Shown here piece by piece: positions 1-6,291 of a stretch of 12,406 nt of DNA. The stretch's first letter is position 1; each line of letters begins with the position of its first letter. This stretch comes from Actinomycetes bacterium. GTDB lineage: Bacteria > Actinomycetota > Actinomycetes > Propionibacteriales > Propionibacteriaceae. A program made the translations under genes and the position numbers. Location of the stretch: contig JAEXCA010000271.1 in assembly GCA_023393755.1 (NCBI GenBank), forward strand, positions 1 to 12,406. The letters are read 5' to 3'. The notes below the pieces were generated by a model that saw nothing but the letters and a program-made list of their open reading frames with translations, did not search any database and was not told the DNA's origin.

Positions 1-985
1 CCTCCAGGTAGCCCCTGACGTACTCGCCGCCGGCCCAGCCGGCGGTGTACTGGCCACGCGCGGTGCCCAGCGCCAGGTCGGCGGCCGGCCGGGTGGCGGA
101 GAGCACCTTGAGCTTCTCGGTGTGCAACTGGTCGGCATCGAAGGAGGTGGGCTCCTCCATCGCGGTCAGGGCGAGCAATTGCAGCAGGTGGTTCTGGGTG
201 ACGTCCCGGGCGGCGCCGATGCCGTCGTAGTAGCCGGCCCGGCCGCCGATGCCGATGTCCTCGGCCATGGTGATCTGCACGTGGTCGATGTAGGTGCGGT
301 TCCAGATCGGCTCGAACAGCTGGTTGGCGAACCGGAAGGCCAGCATGTTCTGCACGGTCTCCTTGCCCAGGTAGTGGTCGATCCGGAACACCGACTGCGG
401 GTCGAACGCGGCCTCCACCTTGCGCTGCAGGTCCTGCGCGCTGGCCAGGTCGTGTCCGAAGGGCTTCTCGATCACCACCCGCGACCACGCCCTCCCCGGT
501 GCCGTCCGGCGCTCGCCGGCCAGGCCGTGCCGGCTCAACTGGTCGAGGGTGAGGTCGAAGGCGGCCGGCGGGACGGAGAGGTAGAAGGCGTGGTTGCCGC
601 CGGTGCCCTGCGCCTGGTCCAGCTCGGTGAGGGTGCCGGCCAGCCTGCGGAAGGCCTCGTCGTCGTCCAGTTCGCCGGAGACGAACCGGATCCCCTCCAC
701 CAGCTGCCGCCAGACGTCCTCGCGGAACGGGGTACGGGCGTTGGCCTTCACCGCGTCGGCGACCACCTCGGCGAAGTGGTCGGCCCGCCAGTCCCGGCGG
801 GCGAAGCCGACCAGCCCGAAGGCGGGGGAGAGCAATCCCCGGTTGGCCAGGTCGTAGATCGCCGGCAGCAGCTTCTTGCGGGCGAGATCGCCGGTGACAC
901 CGAACAGCACCAGGGCGCACGGGCCGGCCATCCGCGGCAGCCGCCGGTCGGTGGCGTCCCGCAGTGGGTTGGATGGTTCGTTCAT
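1..985 (-). CDS. zwf: Glucose-6-phosphate 1-dehydrogenase, 3' end outside window
   Basis: Oxidises glucose-6-phosphate to 6-phosphogluconolactone with NADP, the entry step of the oxidative pentose phosphate pathway (cytosol). The visible 328 residues include the N-terminal Rossmann dinucleotide loop FGVTGDLARKK (about 28-38), the EKPFGHDL segment (173-180), the substrate-binding and catalytic RIDHYLGKE signature (201-209), and the NQLFEPIWN and VQITMAE blocks that follow. Family members are about 500 residues long, so roughly the last third lies beyond the left edge. The ATG at 985 is chosen because AGGAGG sits just upstream at normal spacing. The gene lies 45 bases downstream of the ECF ATPase gene on the same strand and could be read from that operon or from its own weak promoter. 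In mycobacteria zwf2 follows tkt and tal; here it follows an ECF transporter. The identification is secure. Confidence 0.97.
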   Translation of the reverse strand, partial: MNEPSNPLRDATDRRLPRMAGPCALVLFGVTGDLARKKLLPAIYDLANRGLLSPAFGLVGFARRDWRADHFAEVVADAVKANARTPFREDVWRQLVEGIRFVSGELDDDEAFRRLAGTLTELDQAQGTGGNHAFYLSVPPAAFDLTLDQLSRHGLAGERRTAPGRAWSRVVIEKPFGHDLASAQDLQRKVEAAFDPQSVFRIDHYLGKETVQNMLAFRFANQLFEPIWNRTYIDHVQITMAEDIGIGGRAGYYDGIGAARDVTQNHLLQLLALTAMEEPTSFDADQLHTEKLKVLSATRPAADLALGTARGQYTAGWAGGEYVRGYLE

Positions 986-1004
986 TCCCCTCCTGACCTG
1001 GCTG

Positions 1005-1010
1005 ACTCTA
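1005..1010 (-). promoter_or_regulatory. zwf: Possible -10 element of zwf
   Basis: On the minus strand TAGAGT (a TANNNT -10 hexamer) lies about 20 bases upstream of the zwf ATG, leaving a short leader that contains AGGAGG. No convincing -35 box is seen at 17-18 bases, so this is a weak call. It would let zwf be transcribed separately from the ECF operon. Confidence 0.25.
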
Positions 1011-1011
1011 C

Positions 1012-1030
1012 GACACCCCGAAGCGGTGTC
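1012..1030 (-). terminator. UUCG-capped hairpin after the ECF operon
   Basis: Immediately after the TAG of the ECF ATPase the minus strand can fold GACACC against GGTGTC. Inside this, a bulged G and a C-G pair close a TTCG tetraloop. There is no T tract after it, so it is more likely a weak attenuator or an mRNA 3'-end stabiliser than a full terminator. It lies in the 45-base gap before zwf and could set the ratio of ECF to zwf transcript. Confidence 0.4.
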
Positions 1031-2473
1031 CTACCTTGTGAGCCGACCCTGGTGGAGGCCGATCACCTGGTCGGCGCAGGCCGCCACCAGCTCGGTGTCG
1101 TGGGTGGCGACCAGCACGGTGCGGCCGTCTCCGGCCAGGTGGCGCAGGGCGTCGGCCACCTGCTGCATGTGGCGCAGGTCCAGCCCGCTGGTCGGTTCGT
1201 CCAGTATGACCACCTCGCGGCCGGAGGCCAGCGCGGTGCCGATCGCCAGCCGCTGCCGTTGCCCGGCGGAGAGCGCCAGCGGGTGCCGGTCGGCCTGCGA
1301 CTCCAGGTCCATCGCCGCCAGGATCCGCCTGGTCCCGGCGTCGATCCCGTCCCGCGCGCCGGCCAGCCGCAGCGTGAGGGCGATCTCGTCGGCGACCGAC
1401 TCGGTCACCAGCTGGTGGTTCACGTCCTGCTGCACCAGGAAGACCCGCCGGCGGCGCTCCCGGCGTCCGATCGGACGGCCGCGGTGGAGCAGCGTCCCGC
1501 CGTGGTTGGGGCTCAACCCGGCCAGCCAGCGGGCCAGGGTGGTCTTGCCGGCCCCGTTCTCCCCGACCAGCGCGGTGACCCGGTGCTCGGGGATGGCGAG
1601 ACGGTCGAGCTGCAGCACCGGGGCGGGACGGTGGTGCCGGGCCCCGGGGACCACCCGGCGGGCGTGCCGGTAGGTCAGGCCCACCACCTCCAGCCCGGGA
1701 CCGCCGGCCGGCGTCCGGGCGGGCGGCTCGGGTGGACGGAGCCGACGCAGGCCGAGCCCGGCGACCTCGGCCTCGTCCATCGCCCGGAGCCTGTCCCCGG
1801 TGTACTCCCCGGCGATCCGGCCGCCGTCCAGCAGCACCAGCCGGTCGACCAGCTCCCGCAGGTAGCCCAGCCGATGCTCCGCCACCAGCACGGCCGCTCC
1901 GGCCGCCTTCCAGCCCGCCATGATCCGCCGCAGCCGGTCGGTGGCCGGGCCGTCCAGGTTGGCCGACGGCTCGTCCAGCACATACAGCCGGGGCTGGGTG
2001 GCGGCGACCGCCGCGCAGGCCAGCCGTTGCTTCTCGCCGCCGGAGAGGGCGAAGATCGAGCGTTCCCGCAGCGCCTCCAGCCCGAAGGCCCGCAGGTTGT
2101 GCGCCACGCGTTCCCGGGTGGTGTCCGCCGGGAACCCGAGGTTCTCGCAGCCGAAGGCGATCTCGGAGACCGGATCGGTGGTGAAGAACTGCGAGCGGGG
2201 GTTCTGGAACACCGAACCGACCAGGCCGGCGGTCTGCCAGATCCGCTGCCGGGCGGGCTGGTCGCCGAACACCTCGACCCGGCCGGTCAGGTCGCCTTCG
2301 TGGAAGTGCGGGATCAGCCCGTTGAACAGCCGGGTCGCGGTGGTCTTGCCGCAGCCGGACGGGCCGCTGAGCACGACGAACTCTTCCGGCGCGACGACGA
2401 GATCGACGTCGAGCAGGGCCGGTTCCTCCGCCGCGGCGTACCGGAAGGACACCCCGGACGCGCTAGCCGACAA
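1031..2473 (-). CDS. ECF transporter ATPase, two ABC domains fused (EcfA1-EcfA2 type)
   Basis: Energises an energy-coupling-factor importer by ATP hydrolysis on the cytoplasmic face. The 480-residue protein has two complete ABC domains. Domain 1 has Walker A GPSGCGKT (37-44), Q-loop Q90, signature LSGGE (143-147), Walker B YVLDEP (164-169) and H200. Domain 2 has Walker A GENGAGKT (304-311), Q349, a slightly deviant signature LSAGQ (401-405), Walker B VVILDEP (421-427) and H458. The frame stays open to 2572, but the extra N-terminus there is not ABC-like. I prefer the TTG at 2473: it gives a normal start to strand 1 (GVSFRY at residues 7-12) and has GGGGG seven bases upstream. It also overlaps the 3' end of the ecfT gene by 11 bases, which suggests translational coupling. 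Fused ATPases of this kind occur in actinobacterial ECF systems. The substrate cannot be read from this subunit. Confidence 0.93.
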   Translation of the reverse strand: MSASASGVSFRYAAAEEPALLDVDLVVAPEEFVVLSGPSGCGKTTATRLFNGLIPHFHEGDLTGRVEVFGDQPARQRIWQTAGLVGSVFQNPRSQFFTTDPVSEIAFGCENLGFPADTTRERVAHNLRAFGLEALRERSIFALSGGEKQRLACAAVAATQPRLYVLDEPSANLDGPATDRLRRIMAGWKAAGAAVLVAEHRLGYLRELVDRLVLLDGGRIAGEYTGDRLRAMDEAEVAGLGLRRLRPPEPPARTPAGGPGLEVVGLTYRHARRVVPGARHHRPAPVLQLDRLAIPEHRVTALVGENGAGKTTLARWLAGLSPNHGGTLLHRGRPIGRRERRRRVFLVQQDVNHQLVTESVADEIALTLRLAGARDGIDAGTRRILAAMDLESQADRHPLALSAGQRQRLAIGTALASGREVVILDEPTSGLDLRHMQQVADALRHLAGDGRTVLVATHDTELVAACADQVIGLHQGRLTR

Positions 2474-3161
2474 GCCACAACCCCCAGCCGAGGGCGCACA
2501 GCGCCAGGGTGACCAGATCGGCCGGGCCGAGCCCGATCCGGCAGATCCGGGAGGCCCGTCCGGGCCGGCCAAGACCGCGGGTGAGCGCCGCCTGGGTGAG
2601 CTCCTCGCCGGATCGCACGGTGGCGATCAGCAGCGGGACCAGCCGGTACTCCAGCCAGGCCAGCGGACCGACCCGGCCAAGCGAGATGCCCCGTCCGGTC
2701 ATCGCCGAGGTCACCGCGACGAACTCCTCCCGTACCGCCGGGATGAAGCGCAGCACCACGGCGGCCGGGATGACCAGCTGGCGGGGGAGCCGGAGCCGCT
2801 CCAGCGCCGCCATCAGCTCGCCCACCCGGATGCTGACCACCGCCAGGTAGCCGAGGAAGAGGCCCGGGGCCAGGCGGGCGATCAGCCCGGCCAGGCCCGC
2901 GACCACGGACTGCGCCGCGGTCAGGTCGCCGGCCAACAGCCACTGCTCGGTGGCCAGCGCGGCCAGGGTGAGGCCCAGGTAGCCCAGCGCCGCGCCGAAC
3001 CGCCGGAGCCCGACCGCCAGCAGGGCGGGGATCGCCTGGAAGACGAGGCGGGCGGCGGCGTCGGTACCGGTGAAGCCGGCCGAGAACATCACGATGTTGA
3101 GCAGACCGACCACCGCCAGGGTGGTGCGGGGGTCCAGCCGGAACAGTTCTGCGCGGGGCAC
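2463..3161 (-). CDS. ecfT: ECF transporter transmembrane coupling protein EcfT
   Basis: Membrane scaffold that links the substrate-binding S component to the ATPase in energy-coupling-factor importers. The 232-residue protein opens with FRLDPRTTL, the usual EcfT start, followed by hydrophobic segments at about 13-30, 40-72 and 83-112 and a final one at 213-230. Between them lie the two coupling helices with the family's short Arg-Gly motifs: TGRG at 155-158 and TRG at 194-196, which normally dock into the ATPase grooves. It starts at GTG 3161, one base after the stop of the S-component gene. The ribosome site is poor, so translation probably depends on the upstream gene. It is the second gene of the S-T-A operon. 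Confidence 0.92.
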   Translation of the reverse strand: MPRAELFRLDPRTTLAVVGLLNIVMFSAGFTGTDAAARLVFQAIPALLAVGLRRFGAALGYLGLTLAALATEQWLLAGDLTAAQSVVAGLAGLIARLAPGLFLGYLAVVSIRVGELMAALERLRLPRQLVIPAAVVLRFIPAVREEFVAVTSAMTGRGISLGRVGPLAWLEYRLVPLLIATVRSGEELTQAALTRGLGRPGRASRICRIGLGPADLVTLALCALGWGLWLVG

Positions 3162-3162
3162 G

Positions 3163-3744
3163 TCAGGCGATGCCGGCCCGCTCGAAGTGCTTGCGCAGCA
3201 CGCCGCGTCCCAGCTGGGCGCCGATCACCGCGCCGACCAGCAGCATCCCGATCATCACCAGGAACATCCAGTTCGGGGTGAGCTCGACGATGGACTGCAC
3301 CCAGGCGTCGTCGTGACGCTGGCCGACCCGCTGCAGGAAGGCCTCCCGGGCGAAGAAGAGCGGCACCACGGTTCCGATCAGCATCAGGGTGAAGACCGCG
3401 TAGCCGGCGACCAGGTAGGGCCAGCGGCGGTAGCCGCCCGCGCGGCAGATCAGGTCCGCGGCCGGTGCCAGCAGCACCGCCAGCAGGGGCACCCAGAAGG
3501 CCTGCCCGGTGGCAAGGACGAGCAGGCCGACTCCGACGCCGAGGATGGTGATCATGCCGAACTTCCTCACCCGGGTGAGGAAGAGCGTGAACGGGATGCC
3601 GGCGACGATCGGGATGTACAGCGGCCCCAGTACCTGGAGGATGGGCACCAGGGCGCCCAACTGACCCAGTACCGCCACCGCCGCGAAGTACAGCACCGTG
3701 AAGATGCCGACGTTGATCAGGTCGCGGGTGGACAAGCTGCGCAC
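3163..3744 (-). CDS. ECF transporter S component, MptD/Trep_Strep-like, substrate unknown
   Basis: Integral membrane substrate-capture subunit of an ECF importer. The 193-residue protein has about six hydrophobic segments (roughly 10-30, 38-56, 63-80, 84-100, 108-130, 158-178). The pattern LSTRDLINVGIF at the N-terminus, AGIPFTLFLTRVRKFG (about 48-63), the Asp in APAADLI and the late FAREAF block resemble the Trep_Strep/MptD family, whose ligand I do not know. The frame is open to 3915, but the GTG at 3744 is chosen because GAAGGAG lies five bases before it and the N-terminus then matches the family. It heads the operon with ecfT and the fused ATPase, so the transporter is self-contained (dedicated module). 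Family assignment is from memory of the sequence pattern and is moderately sure; transport of a vitamin or precursor is inference. Confidence 0.82.
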   Translation of the reverse strand: MRSLSTRDLINVGIFTVLYFAAVAVLGQLGALVPILQVLGPLYIPIVAGIPFTLFLTRVRKFGMITILGVGVGLLVLATGQAFWVPLLAVLLAPAADLICRAGGYRRWPYLVAGYAVFTLMLIGTVVPLFFAREAFLQRVGQRHDDAWVQSIVELTPNWMFLVMIGMLLVGAVIGAQLGRGVLRKHFERAGIA

Positions 3745-3830
3745 GGTGGCTCCTTCTGGCGGCGACCACGTCGCCCGACCCAGGTCGGACGCGGCCACGG
3801 AATTCCATGGCCGTTGAGTAGGGTGGTCCG
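3745..3830 (-). promoter_or_regulatory. Structured 5' leader of the ECF operon (three hairpins)
   Basis: Between the proposed start of transcription and the S-component gene the minus strand can form three consecutive hairpins. At 3812-3793, GGCCATGG pairs with CCGTGGCC (one T-G pair). At 3788-3775, CCGACC pairs with GGTCGG. At 3775-3761, GGCGAC pairs with GTCGCC around a GTG loop. The last ends only a few bases before the ribosome site GAAGGAG. The second and third share a base at 3775, so they might exclude one another. This resembles a cis-regulatory leader, but it matches no riboswitch class I recognise. The rest of the divergent gap to hemG at 3908 holds only promoter candidates. Confidence 0.4.
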
Positions 3831-3860
3831 AGCCTATGCCTGCTGTCGCGGGGTGGCCAA
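3831..3860 (-). promoter_or_regulatory. Putative promoter of the ECF operon
   Basis: Reading leftward, TTGGCC (3860-3855) and TAGGCT (3836-3831) are separated by 18 bases and fit a sigma-70-type -35/-10 pair. Transcription would begin near 3824 and give a leader of about 80 bases. The -35 is only moderately good. The opposite strand has TTGAGT (3814-3819) and TATGCC (3835-3840), but only 15 bases apart, so no hemG promoter is called. Confidence 0.35.
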
Positions 3861-3907
3861 TCGGCCCCGCCGGGCAGGCGCTGAGACTGCGATCGCTGGA
3901 GGCGTGT

Positions 3908-4450
3908 GTGAGCAAGCGGGTACTGGTCGTGCACGGCGGCCGGTTCGGTCAGAGCCGGAAGATCGCCGAAGCCATGGACGAGGTGCTGCGCGGCAGCGGG
4001 CTGGAGACCGAGGTGGCCGGGCTGACCCGGACCACCTGCGTCGACCCCGAGCGGCACGCCGCGCTGCTGCTGGTCACCTCCGTCCGCTACGGCTACTTCG
4101 ACCGCGATGCCTACCGCCTGGTGGAGCGGAGTCGCAGCTGGCTGGATGCCGCGCCCTCCCAGCTGGTGACGGTCTCGCTCACCGCGCGCAAACCGGAGAA
4201 ACGGGACCCGCAGGAGCACTCCTACACCCGCACCTTCCTGGACAGGAGCGGGTGGCCCGGCGAGGTGGAGGTGGTGGCCGGGGCGCTGGAGTACCCGCGC
4301 TACCGGATCTGGGACCGGCTGGCGATCCAGCTGATCATGAGGATCTCCGACGGCCCGACCGACCCGACGGTGACCATCGAGTACACCGACTGGGAGCAGG
4401 TCCGCGCCACCGCCCGGCGGTTCGCCCAGCGGGTCGCGGACCGGGCGTGA
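3908..4450 (+). CDS. hemG: HemG-like menaquinone-dependent protoporphyrinogen oxidase (flavodoxin fold)
   Basis: HemG is an FMN flavodoxin-like enzyme that oxidises protoporphyrinogen IX to protoporphyrin IX and passes electrons to menaquinone. The 180-residue product has the length of E. coli HemG (181). It has the phosphate-binding loop GGRFGQSRKIA (10-20), TSVRYGYFDRDAY (57-69), and the long loop insertion that separates HemG from ordinary flavodoxins, with ARKPEKRDPQ (93-102) followed by HSYTRTFL. The tail carries AGALEYPRYRIWDR and YTDWEQV (159-165). These blocks are nearly those of the enterobacterial enzyme. The GTG at 3908 is chosen because GGAGG lies five bases upstream; an ATG at 3836 would add 24 residues unlike the family. 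The next gene is ctaB, so a heme role fits. Actinobacteria are generally thought to use the coproporphyrin route with HemY, so the true substrate may be coproporphyrinogen or something else. Confidence 0.88.
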   Translation: MSKRVLVVHGGRFGQSRKIAEAMDEVLRGSGLETEVAGLTRTTCVDPERHAALLLVTSVRYGYFDRDAYRLVERSRSWLDAAPSQLVTVSLTARKPEKRDPQEHSYTRTFLDRSGWPGEVEVVAGALEYPRYRIWDRLAIQLIMRISDGPTDPTVTIEYTDWEQVRATARRFAQRVADRA

Positions 4451-4469
4451 CCCGCCGCCCGACCCCGGC

Positions 4470-4495
4470 GTCCGGAGCCGGAGATCCGGCCGGAC
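4470..4495 (+). terminator. Strong hairpin downstream of hemG
   Basis: GTCCGG pairs with CCGGAC and, after a two-base AG bulge, CCGGA pairs with TCCGG around a GA loop, giving about 11 G/C-rich pairs. It begins 19 bases after the hemG stop. No T run follows, so termination is plausible but not proven. It separates hemG from the proposed ctaB promoter. Confidence 0.4.
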
Positions 4496-4525
4496 GGCAA
4501 CTCTACGTATCCCCGGCCGCGGCGG

Positions 4526-4555
4526 GTGATCGGGCCCGGGGTTCGCAGCTAGACT
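4526..4555 (+). promoter_or_regulatory. ctaB: Putative ctaB promoter
   Basis: TAGACT at 4550-4555 is a good actinobacterial -10 box. GTGATC at 4526-4531 is a weak -35 at 18 bases. Transcription would start near 4562, a little upstream of the AAGGGA ribosome site at 4571-4576. This favours translation starting close by rather than at the GTG at 4657. Confidence 0.4.
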
Positions 4556-4656
4556 GCGGAGACTGAGACGAAGGGACGCCTGAGATTCATACCCATGATC
4601 GCGCCGGCCACTCCGAGGCGGTAGCGGCGGCGGCCGGACCCGTCCGGGCGCGCGAG

Positions 4657-5529
4657 GTGATCGCCGCCTACGTGGCCCTGGCCAAGCCTCGGATCATCGA
4701 GTTGCTGCTGGTCACCACGGTGCCGGCGATGTTCCTGGCGGTGGGCGGCTTTCCCCCGCTGGGGCTGGTCGCGACCACGCTGATCGGTGGGACGCTGGCC
4801 GCGGCGAGCGCGAACGTCTTCAACTCCGTGCTGGACGCCGACATCGACGCGGCGATGCGCCGCACCCGGCGCCGGCCGATGGCCCGCGACCTGGTCGACC
4901 GCCGGAAGGCCTACGCCTACGGCGTCGTGCTCGGCGTCGCGTCGGTGCTGATCCTGGGTTTCGGCGCGAACTGGCTGTCGGCCGGCCTGGCCCTGGTGGC
5001 CAACCTGTACTACGTCTTCGTCTACACCCTGGCGCTGAAGCGGCGCACCTCCCAGAACATCGTCTGGGGCGGGATCGCCGGCTGCTTCCCGCCGCTGATC
5101 GGCTGGACGGCCGTCACCGGCTCGGTGGCGTGGCCGCCGCTGGTGTTGTTCGCGATCGTGTTCGCCTGGACGCCGCCGCACACCTGGGCGCTGGCGCTGC
5201 GCTACCGCGAGGACTACACCGCCGCCCACGTGCCGATGCTGCCGGTGGTCATGCCCCCGGTGGCGGTGGCGATCCGCATCCTCGCCTACACCGTGCTGAC
5301 CGTCGCGGTCAGCCTGCTGCTGTGGCCGGTGGCCGGCACCGGCTGGCTCTACCCGGTGGTGGCGGCCGTGCTGGGCGCGGTGATGATCGGGGAGTCGATC
5401 GCGCTGCTGCTGCGCGCCCGCGCCGGCCTGACCGACGCCCAGCTCAAGCCGATGCGGCTGTTCCACCTCTCCAACAGCTACCTGGCGCTGGTCTTCATCG
5501 CCGCCGCGATCGACCCGCTGGTCTTCTGA
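4657..5529 (+). CDS. ctaB: Protoheme IX farnesyltransferase (heme O synthase)
   Basis: Transfers a farnesyl group to the heme B vinyl side chain to make heme O, the step before heme A; it is a polytopic UbiA-family membrane enzyme. From the GTG at 4657 it has 290 residues. The first Asp-rich site is at 53-74 (NVFNSVLDADIDAAMRRT then RRRP), followed by YTLALKRRT and SQNIVWGGIAG (123-142), HTWALALRYREDY (175-187) and about nine hydrophobic helices. The GTG has no ribosome site. The frame runs upstream without a stop to 4567 and contains no ATG, GTG or TTG. An ATT at 4585, eight bases after AAGGGA, would add 24 residues and is the more likely true start, because G/C-rich third positions continue up to there. 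The coordinate given is the conservative one. The gene follows hemG by 206 bases and stops one base from the convergent EI24 gene. Confidence 0.96.
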   Translation: MIAAYVALAKPRIIELLLVTTVPAMFLAVGGFPPLGLVATTLIGGTLAAASANVFNSVLDADIDAAMRRTRRRPMARDLVDRRKAYAYGVVLGVASVLILGFGANWLSAGLALVANLYYVFVYTLALKRRTSQNIVWGGIAGCFPPLIGWTAVTGSVAWPPLVLFAIVFAWTPPHTWALALRYREDYTAAHVPMLPVVMPPVAVAIRILAYTVLTVAVSLLLWPVAGTGWLYPVVAAVLGAVMIGESIALLLRARAGLTDAQLKPMRLFHLSNSYLALVFIAAAIDPLVF

Positions 5530-5530
5530 G

Positions 5531-6268
5531 CTAGTTCCAGGCCTCGCCGGTCAGCGAGCGGGCCAGCCGGGTGGCGCCGGAGGAGGCGGCCGGCATCGTC
5601 AGCACGGCGCCGCCGGGAATCAGGAACAGGGCCTGGGTGGCCACCCCGAAGCCGAGCACCCGCCAGGGCCGGGAGCGCAGCAGCCGGGCGCGGGCCCGTC
5701 GGTCCAGCCCCCGGCGTTCCAGCGGACCGGTGGTGAGGCCGGTGGCGAGCAGCCAGCCGGCCAGCAGGAAGCCGGCCACCGCCGAGATCACCGTCCCGAC
5801 GCCGGGCACCAGCCCGATCAGCCCGACCAGCAGACCGCCGAACAGGCCCAGGCCGGCCAGCCGCAGGGTGTCGGCCAGCCAGGTGCCCCAACCCGCGGAG
5901 TGGGCCGGGACGGGACCGCCGAGCAGCATCTCGGTCTCGGTGGAGATCCGGGCGTAGAGCGGATCGCCCACCGCCAGGGTGATCGAGGTGTAGCTGACGA
6001 TCAGCACCAGGGCCAGCGCCAGGGTGATGCCCGAGGCCAGGGCGAACCGCAGCAGGCCGGCCGCCCAGCCGGGCCAGCCGTCGGCGAACCCGGTCCAGCC
6101 GGGGACCAGGCCGACCAGCCAGACCCCGAGCCAGCTCAGCAGCGCGACCATGACGATCAGCACGCCCAGCGCCGGTAGCAGCGCCAGCCCCATCAGCCGG
6201 GGCCGGCTGCGCCACAGGCCGAACCCGGCGAACAGACTCCCGGCACCCGCTGCGAACTCCTTCACCAT
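5531..6268 (-). CDS. EI24/CysZ-like integral membrane protein
   Basis: A 245-residue membrane protein with hydrophobic stretches at about 25-52, 70-100, 135-155, 158-178 and 203-228. GDPLYARISTETE (101-113) follows the second stretch and GLVPGVGTVIS lies at 152-162. This layout and the N-terminal FAAGAGSLFAGFGLWRSRP resemble the EI24 domain family (Pfam EI24), which includes the CysZ sulfate permease; actinobacterial members have no settled function. An in-frame GTG lies at 6274, but the ATG at 6268 has AGGG seven bases upstream and is preferred. It is the last gene of the operon with ctaA, 23 bases upstream on this strand. It ends one base from ctaB, which it meets head-on. Sulfate transport is not supported by any neighbour here. 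Confidence 0.8.
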   Translation of the reverse strand: MVKEFAAGAGSLFAGFGLWRSRPRLMGLALLPALGVLIVMVALLSWLGVWLVGLVPGWTGFADGWPGWAAGLLRFALASGITLALALVLIVSYTSITLAVGDPLYARISTETEMLLGGPVPAHSAGWGTWLADTLRLAGLGLFGGLLVGLIGLVPGVGTVISAVAGFLLAGWLLATGLTTGPLERRGLDRRARARLLRSRPWRVLGFGVATQALFLIPGGAVLTMPAASSGATRLARSLTGEAWN

Positions 6269-6291
6269 GCCCACACCCTATGCGGGAACGG

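Noticed and set aside
122..2512. A 796-codon open frame on the plus strand
   Set aside because: It runs antisense to zwf and the ECF ATPase. Its composition (Gly, Gln, Arg, Pro, His rich, no domain) is that of a shadow frame in high-GC DNA, and both opposing genes are clear.
2473..2572. N-terminal extension of the ECF ATPase to 2572
   Set aside because: It would overlap ecfT by over 100 bases and its translation resembles no ABC N-terminus. The TTG at 2473 gives a proper one.
1920..3281. A 453-codon plus-strand open frame over ecfT
   Set aside because: It is Gln/Arg/Asp-rich with no recognisable domain and opposite to well-supported ECF genes.
3851..3905. TPP riboswitch suggested by CTGAGA near 3882 upstream of hemG
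   Set aside because: The other conserved TPP segments (the ACCC and GAACCTGATC blocks) are absent, and hemG is not a thiamine gene.
4595..4624. A short leader peptide frame (ATG, nine codons, TAG) before ctaB
   Set aside because: The ribosome site AAGGGA is 18 bases away, too far for this ATG. The same site fits the in-frame ATT at 4585 better.
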